Below, in pieces: positions 16,733 to 23,970 of a stretch of 39,669 nucleotides of DNA. The stretch is taken from assembly GCA_949294335.1 (NCBI GenBank), contig CASFGO010000011.1, positions 1-39,669 on the forward strand. Direction: 5' to 3'. Position numbers and translations under genes: made by a program. How positions within the stretch are numbered: position 1 is the stretch's first letter; every line of letters starts with the position of its first letter. This stretch comes from an uncultured bacterium. Its GTDB lineage: Bacteria > Cyanobacteriota > Vampirovibrionia > Gastranaerophilales > Gastranaerophilaceae. A model generated the notes under the pieces. The model searched no databases and had not been told where the DNA came from. It saw only the letters and a list, made by a program, of their open reading frames with translations.

Positions 16733-16781
16733 CTAAATACGTGAAACACAGCCTATTTAAAGGCTTTCACAAAATATTTAG
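16733..16781 (-). promoter_or_regulatory. stem-loop in the rpsE leader
   Basis: On the minus strand CTAAATA, GTGAAA and GCCT pair with AGGC, TTTCAC and TATTTAG in nested order around a six-base loop, with small internal bulges. It lies about 50 bases upstream of the rpsE start and downstream of the trmD hairpin. No T-tract follows, so it is not a plain terminator. A ribosomal-protein autoregulatory site is possible; this is inference from position and structure. Confidence 0.5.
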
Positions 16782-16807
16782 TTGTTAACTTTTCTGACAA
16801 AACAATA

Positions 16808-16845
16808 TTAACCCAAACATACTTATTTTACAAGTATTGGGGTTA
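16808..16845 (-). terminator. hairpin at the trmD stop codon
   Basis: On the minus strand TTAACCC (starting in the trmD stop codon) with AATACTT pairs with AAGTAT and GGGTTAA. The tail TATTGTTTTG is only partly T-rich. It probably ends or weakens rimM-trmD transcription before the rpsE unit. Confidence 0.5.
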
Positions 16846-17547
16846 AATTTTTGTTACATTATTTTGTTGATTATATTTTTCATACAAGTCAGGACGGCGG
16901 TTTTTGGTTCGCTCTATCTGTTGTTCATATCTAAATTTATTAATCTCAGCATGATTGCCGTTTAATAAAACTTCAGGAACCTTTAACCCCCTGTACTCTC
17001 TTGGTTTTGTGTAGTGCGGATATTCCAATAAGCCATTTGCAAAACTATCTTCTTCTGCTGATTCTATCTTTCCTAATGTCCCCTCTAACTTTCTGCTGAC
17101 ACTATCTATTACACACAAGGCAGGAAGTTCACCACCTGTTAATACAAAATCTCCGATAGATATTTCTTCAGGTTTAATAATATCTCTAATTCTTTCATCA
17201 AAACCTTCATAATGACCACATAATAAAATTAGTTGTTCGTTATTACTCAATTCATTTACAACATCATCCGTCAAAGGTTTCCCTTGAGGTGTCAACATTA
17301 TTGTTTTAGAATTAGCCAACTTTTCTACGGATTCATAAGCATCAACATATGGTTGTGCCATCAAAACCATGCCTGCACCACCACCATAAGGGGTATCATC
17401 AACTTTTTTATGTTTATCTAACGTATAATCCCTAGGGTTAATTGTATTTATTTCTATTACATTAGATTCAATTGCACGCTTTATAATACTTTGCGAACAA
17501 TAATTTTGTATCATTTCTGGGAATAATGTTAAAACATCAAACCTCAT
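16843..17547 (-). CDS. trmD: tRNA (guanine-37-N1)-methyltransferase
   Basis: A 234-residue SPOUT methyltransferase that makes m1G37 next to the anticodon and so prevents +1 frameshifting. It starts with MRFDVLTLFPEM. DDTPYGGGAGMVL, LLCGHYEGFDERI and SIGDFVLTGGELPAL form the AdoMet-binding trefoil knot. YPHYTKPREYRG and PEVLLNGNHAEI are in the C-terminal domain. Length is normal. The start overlaps the rimM stop by four bases (ATGA), the classical rimM-trmD coupling. The usual rplS partner is not downstream; rpsE follows after a hairpin and leader. Confidence 0.97.
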   Translation of the reverse strand: MRFDVLTLFPEMIQNYCSQSIIKRAIESNVIEINTINPRDYTLDKHKKVDDTPYGGGAGMVLMAQPYVDAYESVEKLANSKTIMLTPQGKPLTDDVVNELSNNEQLILLCGHYEGFDERIRDIIKPEEISIGDFVLTGGELPALCVIDSVSRKLEGTLGKIESAEEDSFANGLLEYPHYTKPREYRGLKVPEVLLNGNHAEINKFRYEQQIERTKNRRPDLYEKYNQQNNVTKI

Positions 17548-18053
17548 TCCAATAACCCCGGAATATTATCAATTTCAACAGTTTTTTCTTTGATGTTTAC
17601 ATTTAAGACGATTGCTTTTACAAAAGGAACTAATGAAATATGTTTAGTCTTAGTCTTTACCGATAAAAAGTCACTTTGACCATTGTTAGATACTCCAACA
17701 ACAACCCCAACTTTTTCTCCATTTGCAACTACATCCATGCCTGTCAATTCATCAATTAAGAACTCATCTTCATCAAGATTTTCTCTTATTGTTTGTTCTT
17801 CAACAAATAACAAACATCCTTTGTATATAACAATATCATTGACAGTATCAATACCATCAAATTTTATTATTGCAAATTTATTGTTAAATTTAATTGATTT
17901 GATACTTAAAGGTTTATACTCATTGTTAAATAATACATAAACCATATCAAGCATATTTAAAAAATCTTGTTGATTCTTTGAATATCCAACCTTTGCCTCA
18001 CCTCTAACACCGTGAAAATTTAATATTTTACCAACAGAAACGTACTTACTCAT
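17544..18053 (-). CDS. rimM: 16S rRNA processing protein RimM
   Basis: About 169 residues. RimM helps mature the 30S head by binding near helices 31/33b of 16S rRNA and S19. The N-terminal beta-barrel starts VGKILNFHGVRGEAKV, and the PRC-barrel half contains ELTGMDVV and LVPFVKAIVLNVN. An in-frame ATG 45 bases further upstream would lengthen it inside the preceding gene. I choose 18053 because MSKYVSVGKI is the family's normal N-terminus. This start overlaps the end of the zinc-ribbon protein gene by eight bases, and the stop overlaps the trmD start by four, so the three genes form one coupled unit. Confidence 0.94.
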   Translation of the reverse strand: MSKYVSVGKILNFHGVRGEAKVGYSKNQQDFLNMLDMVYVLFNNEYKPLSIKSIKFNNKFAIIKFDGIDTVNDIVIYKGCLLFVEEQTIRENLDEDEFLIDELTGMDVVANGEKVGVVVGVSNNGQSDFLSVKTKTKHISLVPFVKAIVLNVNIKEKTVEIDNIPGLLE

Positions 18054-19152
18054 CTTCTTTCTTTTTAGGTTTTCTTCCACGTTTAGGTTTTTCTTCAACT
18101 GGTGCTTCCTCAGCTTTTACATCTTCTGTTTCAGGCTTTTCTTCTGCAGCTTTTTTAGTTGTTTTTCGAGTTGTTTTCTTTTTAGGTTTTTCTTCTACAA
18201 CTTCTTCAACAGGAGTTTCTTCAACAATCTCTTGCTTTTCTTCTTCAACAACAGTTTCAGCTTCGGCCTTAGCTTTCTTAGCAGCCTCTTTTGCAGCTTT
18301 TTCTTCTGCTTTCTTTTGAGGGTGTTTTGGAACCATATAATCAGCCGGTTTATCAGGTCTGTCTTCATTCCATCTATCTAAGCCCATTTGTGCTCGAATT
18401 AATTTAATTGCTACGTGAACACGCCATTCATCAATTCTCAATTGAGCTGCAATAATTTTGTGGCAACCAATTGGAGGTAATGGAAGTAATGGTTCATATA
18501 AGCTCTTAACAGCTAACATTTGATCAGGTGATACTGCTAACTTACGTTTAGGGAATGGAAGTTTTGGTAACATTAGTTTTTGTCTAACTAAGTTTATACC
18601 AAAGAATACTTTTCTTGGTTCAATTCCTAATTTTTCACCAATTACTTCATGCGCATCTGGATTTGGTAAAGGCAACATAGTCTTGTAGAAAATTTCTATT
18701 TGTTCTAATTGCTCTTTACTTATTAATAGAGGTTTAGCAGCTCTCTTTTGTGGTTTTGGACGTCTGTTTTGCTGAGGTCTATTGAACCCACCTTGGTTAG
18801 GACGCCTGTTTTGTTGAGGTCTATTATATCCTCCACCTTGATTATTTGGACGTCTTTGTTGATAACCGCCTCTATTATCTCTATTATTGTCATAACGACT
18901 TCTGTTATTATTATTCCCATAATTATTACGAGGTCTTGAATAATTATTTCTATTATCATACTGACGTTGTGGCCTATCATCTGTAGAATATGAGCTATAA
19001 CTTTGAAGTGGTTGACCACTTTCTTGTCCAACACCACTTTCTGTTGTTGCAGAAGAACTCTTATCTGCGTATAAACAATTTGGACATATTACACGTTTGG
19101 GGTTTTTAGTTTCAAACTCAGCACCACACTTAATGCATTTATTTACATACAT
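18046..19152 (-). CDS. zinc-ribbon, RGG-like protein with duplicated helical module
   Basis: A 368-residue protein with four parts. First, a four-Cys zinc ribbon (Cys6, Cys9, Cys23, Cys26). Second, residues 35-140 are low-complexity, rich in Arg, Asn, Gln, Gly and Tyr, like RNA-binding RGG/prion-like regions. Third, two copies of a helical module of about 50 residues (145-195 and 208-257). They share the pattern S-x-x-Q, a helix, Tyr, LPLP, His-x-x-Ile, Leu-x-Ile, and a final Ile-x-Leu-(Val/Ile)-Arg helix. Fourth, a Lys/Ala/Glu tail ending RGRKPKKKEDE. GAGG precedes the ATG. Its end overlaps rimM, so expression is tied to ribosome maturation genes. A ribosome- or RNA-associated role is inferred from composition and context; I know no named family. 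Confidence 0.8.
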   Translation of the reverse strand: MYVNKCIKCGAEFETKNPKRVICPNCLYADKSSSATTESGVGQESGQPLQSYSSYSTDDRPQRQYDNRNNYSRPRNNYGNNNNRSRYDNNRDNRGGYQQRRPNNQGGGYNRPQQNRRPNQGGFNRPQQNRRPKPQKRAAKPLLISKEQLEQIEIFYKTMLPLPNPDAHEVIGEKLGIEPRKVFFGINLVRQKLMLPKLPFPKRKLAVSPDQMLAVKSLYEPLLPLPPIGCHKIIAAQLRIDEWRVHVAIKLIRAQMGLDRWNEDRPDKPADYMVPKHPQKKAEEKAAKEAAKKAKAEAETVVEEEKQEIVEETPVEEVVEEKPKKKTTRKTTKKAAEEKPETEDVKAEEAPVEEKPKRGRKPKKKEDE

Positions 19153-19358
19153 AATACAAGCCTCTTAATTACGGTCAAAAAACATCTCCTTAAGTCCAGG
19201 ATTATAAACTACATGTTTAATATTACTACTAAAATTAAATAATAGCAAGTTTTCTTTAAAATTTCAAGTATTTTAATAAATTTAAATTATTTTATTGTGA
19301 TAAATAACCCAATCAGGTAGTTTAAATTATATAATCTTTTATATATTTTCATGGTGTT

Positions 19359-20735
19359 ATGTTATTTACAACAAATTATATAATACTGGATGAAATTCCT
19401 GCAAATAATGAAATAAAACACCCTTTATGTATCTTAAAGATTAATTTCTCAACCGATAATATTAATAAATTATCAAATTTAATAAATAATAATCCTAATA
19501 CCGAATTTTGGTTAGCTACAAATAATCTATCTAAAAAAATTATTGATAAAGCAAATGAATTAGGGATAAAAAATATAATAAATTTACCTATTGATGAAAA
19601 CCTTATAAATAAATTTTTTAACAAAATTACTCCTCAAAATAATCACTCTCAAATATCTGATATAGACTTATCCGAATCAAAAGTTGCAATTGTTGATGAT
19701 AATGACATGAATATTAAACTATTGACTGAAATTCTATCAGATTTGAATATAAAAATTTATTCATATAACAGCCCCGAAGAAGCTATCAAAAATATTGAAA
19801 CAGAAAAATTTGATTTATTTATGCTTGATATTTTAATGCCAAATATTTCCGGATTTGATTTAGCTAAACTAATTAAGAAAACTAACTTAAATTCATCGAC
19901 ACCAATTGTATTTGTTAGTGCAATGGTTGATATTGAATCAAAATTAAATGGATACGAATTAGGCGCATATTCATATATTGAAAAACCATATAATATTGAA
20001 ATTGTTAAGTCTCAAGTATACAACATTTTAAAGAAACAACTGCATACAAAAACAATTAATACTCAAAAAGAAAATTTTGTTGCTATGTTAACTCACGATT
20101 TAAAAAGTCCTATTAATGCTGAAATAAATGCATTAGAGCTACTTATACAGAAAAAATTTGGAGAGATATCTGATTGCCAACATGAAATTATTGGAAGTGT
20201 ACTTAACTCAGTTAAATATATGAAACACATAACAGACCAGATTTTAAGTTTTTACAAATGCAAAAATTCATATATAAAACTTAATCTAGAAAATAGTATC
20301 TTTGAAGAAATCGTACGCGACTCAATCTCATCAATGAAATTTTTGATTGAAGAAAAGAAACAAAAAGTTCATCTAAAAAGTACGCTACATAAAAAACAAA
20401 TCAACATTGATGTTATAGAAATGAAACGATTGATATGTAATTTATTATCAAATGCTATAGAATACACTCCAGAAGGATCTGAAATTTGGATTGACCTAAA
20501 ACAGGATAAAAGTAGTTTTATATTTTCTATTAAAGATAGTGGATATGGTATCGCCCCTGAAAATTTAGCTAATATTTTTGATGAATACATGTCATTAGCT
20601 AAAAAACAAAAACGAGTAGGATTTGGATTGGGACTAAATATTTGTAAGAAAATTGTAGAAGCTCACGGTGGAAATATAAATATTGAAAGCGAATTAGGGA
20701 AAGGTACAACCATAACTTTTGCTATCCCTAAATAA
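19359..20735 (+). CDS. receiver-histidine kinase hybrid sensor
   Basis: A 458-residue soluble two-component protein. Residues 1-95 form an alpha/beta region that could be a degenerate receiver or a dimer-forming domain. A true receiver follows (107-225): acidic pair Asp113-Asp114, phosphoacceptor Asp157 in FMLDILMPN, Ser187 and Lys209 in EKPYN. The kinase core comes next, with H-box MLTHDLKSP (His246), N-box NLLSNAIEY (Asn361/365), G1 DSGYGI and G2 GFGLGLNICKK. No membrane segment is visible, so the input is cytosolic, probably phosphate arriving at the receiver. TATAAT at 19330-19335 could be the -10. No partner regulator is adjacent. Confidence 0.9.
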   Translation: MLFTTNYIILDEIPANNEIKHPLCILKINFSTDNINKLSNLINNNPNTEFWLATNNLSKKIIDKANELGIKNIINLPIDENLINKFFNKITPQNNHSQISDIDLSESKVAIVDDNDMNIKLLTEILSDLNIKIYSYNSPEEAIKNIETEKFDLFMLDILMPNISGFDLAKLIKKTNLNSSTPIVFVSAMVDIESKLNGYELGAYSYIEKPYNIEIVKSQVYNILKKQLHTKTINTQKENFVAMLTHDLKSPINAEINALELLIQKKFGEISDCQHEIIGSVLNSVKYMKHITDQILSFYKCKNSYIKLNLENSIFEEIVRDSISSMKFLIEEKKQKVHLKSTLHKKQINIDVIEMKRLICNLLSNAIEYTPEGSEIWIDLKQDKSSFIFSIKDSGYGIAPENLANIFDEYMSLAKKQKRVGFGLGLNICKKIVEAHGGNINIESELGKGTTITFAIPK

Positions 20736-20895
20736 ATGTTTTTATATCATACAACAATTTGGTGCAAATAATTGCACCCTATCTATTATTTGTAACGAAT
20801 ATTTAATCAGAACTTTACTTAATATATCATTTTAAATATCATTGAGAAGTATTTGTGTATAAAAATATTAATTAATCAAATTATAAGGAGATAGT

Positions 20896-21162
20896 ATGAA
20901 TAGTATCAACAATCAAAAGATTTCCATTGCTGGAGGCTCACAAATAGATAAAAAAGTAGAATTAGCTAATAAAAAAGTTTTTGAAAACTTCGTAAAGAAA
21001 CATGTATTCGTTGCAGGTGGAGAAGAAATAGATAAAAAGATTGCTATGGCAAATAAACTAGTTGCTGATAAATTTGCAAAATCACAACCAATACAAACTG
21101 TGCAAAAAAATAATAAAAGCTTATTACAATTAATTAAAAATTGTTTAAAACTAAAAAAATAA
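20896..21162 (+). CDS. small basic protein with internal duplication
   Basis: An 88-residue Lys-rich protein. Two copies of a motif of about 28 residues stand in tandem: IAGGSQIDKKVELANKKVFE (about 11-30) and VAGGEEIDKKIAMANKLVAD (about 39-58). The shared core is AGG-x2-IDKK-x3-AN-K, predicted helical after the Gly pair. A hydrophobic/basic tail (LLQLIKNCLKLKK) could be an amphipathic helix. AAGGAG lies before the ATG. It is followed by a terminator hairpin at 21191. I recognise no family; the duplication suggests a short binding repeat. Confidence 0.7.
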   Translation: MNSINNQKISIAGGSQIDKKVELANKKVFENFVKKHVFVAGGEEIDKKIAMANKLVADKFAKSQPIQTVQKNNKSLLQLIKNCLKLKK

Positions 21163-21190
21163 ATAAAATATTATTAATTTAAATAAGTAG

Positions 21191-21217
21191 CAAAGAAACC
21201 TTTTTAAGGTTTCTTTG
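21191..21217 (+). terminator. terminator-like hairpin
   Basis: CAAAGAAACC, loop TTTTTAA and GGTTTCTTTG form a perfect 10-bp stem, 28 bases after the small duplicated gene. The tail TTGTAAT is a weak T-tract. It may also separate this gene from the opposing tRNA-Lys. Confidence 0.65.
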
Positions 21218-21291
21218 TTGTAATAGAACTAATACATTTCCCCCGAACAAATTGGTTTGAATCCTTATTTCTTAATCTTTGCATGAAAAAA

Positions 21292-21363
21292 TAGGCCCGG
21301 TGGGATTCGAACCCACGACCAAAAGATTAAGAGTCTTCTGCGCTACCACTGCGCCACGAGCCT
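21292..21363 (-). tRNA. tRNA-Lys (anticodon CTT)
   Basis: A 72-base cloverleaf on the minus strand. The acceptor stem AGGCTCG pairs with CGGGCCT (one G-U), with discriminator A. The D stem is GCGC/GCGC around AGTGGTA. The anticodon stem GAAGA/TCTTT holds the loop CTCTTAA, giving anticodon CTT (Lys, AAG codons). The variable loop is TGGTC and the T stem GTGGG/CCCAC encloses TTCGAAT. CCA is not encoded. The 5' flank of the tRNA is shared with the repeat array at 21381-21700. Confidence 0.95.
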
Positions 21364-21380
21364 ATATGGTATTTATTCTA

Positions 21381-21700
21381 TTCAGTTTTATTGTGGCGGT
21401 GGTAGCGGCGCTACCTTCCTCTCCTCGGAAGATACTTAATCTTCCTCGTCGGCAGAGTGCCACGGCCTATATTATATTTAATTTTCAGTTTTTGTGGCGG
21501 TGCGAGTTGTATTTACCCCCGCTACCTTCCTCTCCTCGGAAGATACTTAATCTTCCTCGTCGGCAGAGTGCCACGGCCTATATTATATTTAATTTTCAGT
21601 TTTTGTGGCGGTGGGAGTTATATTTACCCCCGCTACCTTCCTCTGCTTGCGAAGATACTTAATCTTCCTCGTCGGCAGAGTGCCACAACCTATATAGTAT
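21381..21700. repeat. three structured tandem repeats beside tRNA-Lys
   Basis: Three units start with TTCAGTTTT at 21381, 21484 and 21595 (spacings 103 and 111 bp). Each is GC-richer than its surroundings. On the plus strand each unit has an opening GTGGC and closing GCCAC, a GCTACC-containing hairpin arm, GGAAGAT-ACTTA-ATCTTCC (CGAAGAT in unit 3) and GGCA-GAG-TGCC. Unit 1 has the compact arm GGTAGC-GGC-GCTACC; units 2 and 3 have a longer loop. The unit ends (GCCACGGCCTATAT and the following AT-rich link) closely match the 5' end and upstream flank of the adjacent tRNA-Lys. Frames open across the array only because of the 111-bp period. Confidence 0.85.
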
Positions 21701-21763
21701 CTTAATACCATTTTTATAGGTTATAAATGAATTATATGCCTAACTAATCAAAATATCAAGTTC

Positions 21764-22150
21764 TTAATCTAATATTTCTTTTATTCTTTGTTGAGCATCT
21801 TTGTTCATATCATAGTTTGATGTTGATTTTTTTATATAATCATAATGACGATAATACATTCCTATATCACCATTATTAGTCATAATCAAAGATCCCTTTG
21901 GTGTATTACCTGCATATGCTAAGTAGCTTTCTGTTTCTTTTCCATTTTCTAATTTAGCAGGTGTTGTTTTTTCAAATGTGTGATTTATTAATCTATTTCT
22001 TAAAACAGGTCGTTCTGTATTTAGAAGAACTTTTGCTTGTTGAAATAATTCTTTTGTTTCAGGGGCCATTTTTTCTGAAACATATTCTAAATTACCATGT
22101 TTGAAATTTCTAAAATTAATATTATTTTGTCTTTGTATCCCTATATTCAT
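21764..22150 (-). CDS. hypothetical protein
   Basis: A 128-residue soluble protein without signal peptide or Cys. The N-terminus is Asn-rich (NNINFRNFKHGN), followed by a helical part (residues 24-60) and a beta-rich part with Tyr (LAYAG, GDIGMYYRHYDY). GAGGAGAG sits just before the ATG, a strong ribosome site that supports the frame as a real gene. It is transcribed towards the repeat array and divergently from the thioesterase. I recognise no family. Confidence 0.65.
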   Translation of the reverse strand: MNIGIQRQNNINFRNFKHGNLEYVSEKMAPETKELFQQAKVLLNTERPVLRNRLINHTFEKTTPAKLENGKETESYLAYAGNTPKGSLIMTNNGDIGMYYRHYDYIKKSTSNYDMNKDAQQRIKEILD

Positions 22151-22219
22151 TTATCTCTCCTCAAGTATTTATTATTTTATTTCAAGCAAAATATAGTTAA
22201 AATAATATTTAACAAAAAT

Positions 22220-22247
22220 TTTACAAGTTTTCATATAAGTGTATAAT
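22220..22247 (+). promoter_or_regulatory. promoter of the acyl-ACP thioesterase
   Basis: TTTACA (22220-22225), a 16-base spacer and a perfect TATAAT (22242-22247). The ATG begins eight bases after the -10, so the mRNA should be leaderless; no Shine-Dalgarno site is present. Confidence 0.6.
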
Positions 22248-22254
22248 TATTTAT

Positions 22255-22992
22255 ATGGAATTTGTTAAAACTAGAAAAAAATATAAAATTAATTATTATG
22301 AGTTAAATACAAACTCCCAATTAAAAGAATCAATATTAATATTATTTTTGCAAGATGCTGCAACTGTTAATGCAGAAGCTAATGGTTTTGGTTATTCTTG
22401 GACAGAAAAAAATAATTTAGGTTGGTTTCTTTTAAAATATAGAATAGAATTAAAAGAATACCCTAAAAATATTGATTATATTGAAATTGAAACAGAATCA
22501 AGAGGTGCTTCTAAATTATTTGCTTATCGTGATTTTGTAATTTACAATCCTACAAATGAAGTTATTGGAAGAGTTTCAAGCTGTTGGGCTTTAATTGATA
22601 TGAAGACTAAATCAATGGTTTATCCAAACAAAATCAAAAATGATTTTCAAGTTTTTGAAAAAAGAGAAGATGATTTGAAATTTAACAAAATTATTATCCC
22701 TTCAGAATTTAATTATCAAAAATCATATGAAGTTAGATATGATGATTTAGATGTTAATCACCATGCAAATAATTCTAATTATATTGTTTGGGCATTAGAA
22801 ACTTTACCTTATGAATTTAGATTAAAACATTCAATCAAAAATGTAGATATTCAATTAAAGAAAGATATATCTTTAGGCGAAACTGTTCTATCTAAAGCGA
22901 CTATTAATCAAACACAAAATAATTCTATCCATGTATTAATGAATAAAATTTCTCAAGAGGATTTAGGGTTTATTTGTATTGATTGGGATTAG
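22255..22992 (+). CDS. acyl-ACP thioesterase (FatA/FatB type)
   Basis: A 245-residue double hot-dog thioesterase that releases free fatty acids from acyl-carrier protein. The N-terminal hot-dog has LQDAATVNAEANGFGYSW and GWFLLKYRIEL, typical of plant/bacterial acyl-ACP thioesterases. The second hot-dog contains RYDDLDVNHHANNSNYIVW, with Asn168 and His170 as the likely catalytic pair. Length is normal for bacterial members. The gene appears leaderless. It ends one base before the convergent small secreted protein gene. The two acyl ligases at 26358-29816 could re-activate its product; that link is inferred from function, not operon structure. Confidence 0.9.
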   Translation: MEFVKTRKKYKINYYELNTNSQLKESILILFLQDAATVNAEANGFGYSWTEKNNLGWFLLKYRIELKEYPKNIDYIEIETESRGASKLFAYRDFVIYNPTNEVIGRVSSCWALIDMKTKSMVYPNKIKNDFQVFEKREDDLKFNKIIIPSEFNYQKSYEVRYDDLDVNHHANNSNYIVWALETLPYEFRLKHSIKNVDIQLKKDISLGETVLSKATINQTQNNSIHVLMNKISQEDLGFICIDWD

Positions 22993-22993
22993 T

Positions 22994-23281
22994 TTATTTC
23001 CTTTCTCCTGATGGGTCATTATAATTATATGGATCGTTAAAGTTTTTATTCACAGGTGGTGTCGTGTTTGGTGATACTTGATTCATTTGAGTTGGTTGTT
23101 GCATTCTATTCCCGCTTTGATTTGGATAATTCAATCTGTATGGACGTTCTAACGGACTATTATCTATAAATCTATTAGTTGTATTGTTTTCTAACGCATA
23201 TGAACAGTTAGAATCAACATTTATTATTGTAATCACTAATACTGATGTTAAACATAATACATTAAGAATTAATTTATTCAT
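22994..23281 (-). CDS. small secreted Pro/Asn-rich protein
   Basis: About 95 residues. The signal peptide is MNKLILNVLCLTSVLVITII followed by polar residues and CSYA, with cleavage near residue 28. The mature part is rich in Asn, Pro, Gln and Tyr and has no predicted fold (PYRLNYPNQ, TPPVNKNFNDP). An ATG 12 bases upstream is in frame, but GGAGG lies six bases before 23281, so I start there. It faces the thioesterase gene with a one-base gap. metW begins its own run 69 bases away on the same strand upstream of it, so it could be the tail of the met transcript. Function unknown. Confidence 0.72.
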   Translation of the reverse strand: MNKLILNVLCLTSVLVITIINVDSNCSYALENNTTNRFIDNSPLERPYRLNYPNQSGNRMQQPTQMNQVSPNTTPPVNKNFNDPYNYNDPSGERK

Positions 23282-23349
23282 ATTAACCTCCAATAACTTA
23301 CTTTTATTTTAAGCTACTAGAAAGATAATTAATTCCCATTTAGGGTAAT

Positions 23350-23970
23350 TTATTTTGAGATAACAAATATTACTTCTTCAGTAAATAAATTATCAAATAA
23401 TTTTTGCAAAATACTTTTTCTAACTTTAGCTTTTGTCATACATATTTTTTGTTCTATTTTAAAATCTTGAGATTTTGCAAAATCATAAAAATCATCAATA
23501 GTTAACAAATGAATATTAGGCGTATCATACCATTGAAAGGGTAGTATTCTTGATTTTGGCATTTTACCTTTAAACATTAAATAAAATCTAACTTTCCAAT
23601 ATCCAAAATTAGGAAAACTTACAACAACTTTATTACCAACTCTCAACATTTCTTTGATTACAAAATCCGGTTTTTCTGTTGATTGCAAAGTTTGGTTTAA
23701 AACAACATAATCGTAAGACTTATCAGGATATTCTTGCAAACCTTCATCAATATCACCTTGAATTACAGGTAAGCCTTTTTCTAAACATTTTACAATATTG
23801 TCTTGATTAATATCTATACCTCTAGCATTGATACCTTTGTTTTTTAACATTTTAAGAAGAGTTCCGTCACCACAACCTAAATCAAGTACGGATAGATTAG
23901 GTTCTATCATATTTGTGATTATTGAATAATTTAAGTGTAACCCTTTAGATTCTAAATAGTGTTTATTCAT
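23350..23970 (-). CDS. metW: MetW, methionine biosynthesis methyltransferase-like protein
   Basis: A 206-residue class I SAM-binding protein. The AdoMet loop is [12 protein letters not shown] (28-39), followed by GIDINQDNI and [19 protein letters not shown] and [13 protein letters not shown] are diagnostic for MetW, as is [18 protein letters not shown]. MetW partners MetX and is needed for homoserine acyltransferase activity in several bacteria. Its start overlaps the metX stop by eight bases, so the two are translationally coupled. Length is normal. Confidence 0.94.
   Translation of the reverse strand: MNKHYLESKGLHLNYSIITNMIEPNLSVLDLGCGDGTLLKMLKNKGINARGIDINQDNIVKCLEKGLPVIQGDIDEGLQEYPDKSYDYVVLNQTLQSTEKPDFVIKEMLRVGNKVVVSFPNFGYWKVRFYLMFKGKMPKSRILPFQWYDTPNIHLLTIDDFYDFAKSQDFKIEQKICMTKAKVRKSILQKLFDNLFTEEVIFVISK

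Noticed and set aside
18054..18098. Longer RimM starting 15 residues upstream
   Set aside because: The extra residues lie inside the preceding gene and are not part of the RimM family; the start at 18053 gives the usual N-terminus.
21448..21462. Partial match of TCGTCGGCAG to a sequencing adapter
   Set aside because: Only ten bases match and the following bases differ; the word recurs inside a conserved repeat unit, so contamination is unlikely.
21381..21700. CRISPR array
   Set aside because: The units are over 100 bp, repeat almost in full, and have no unique spacers; no cas genes are near.
21279..21705. Plus-strand frames over tRNA-Lys and its repeats, with repeated peptide text
   Set aside because: The first part (GPVGFEPTT) is the usual false translation of a tRNA antisense strand, and the rest is open in more than one frame because the unit length is a multiple of three.
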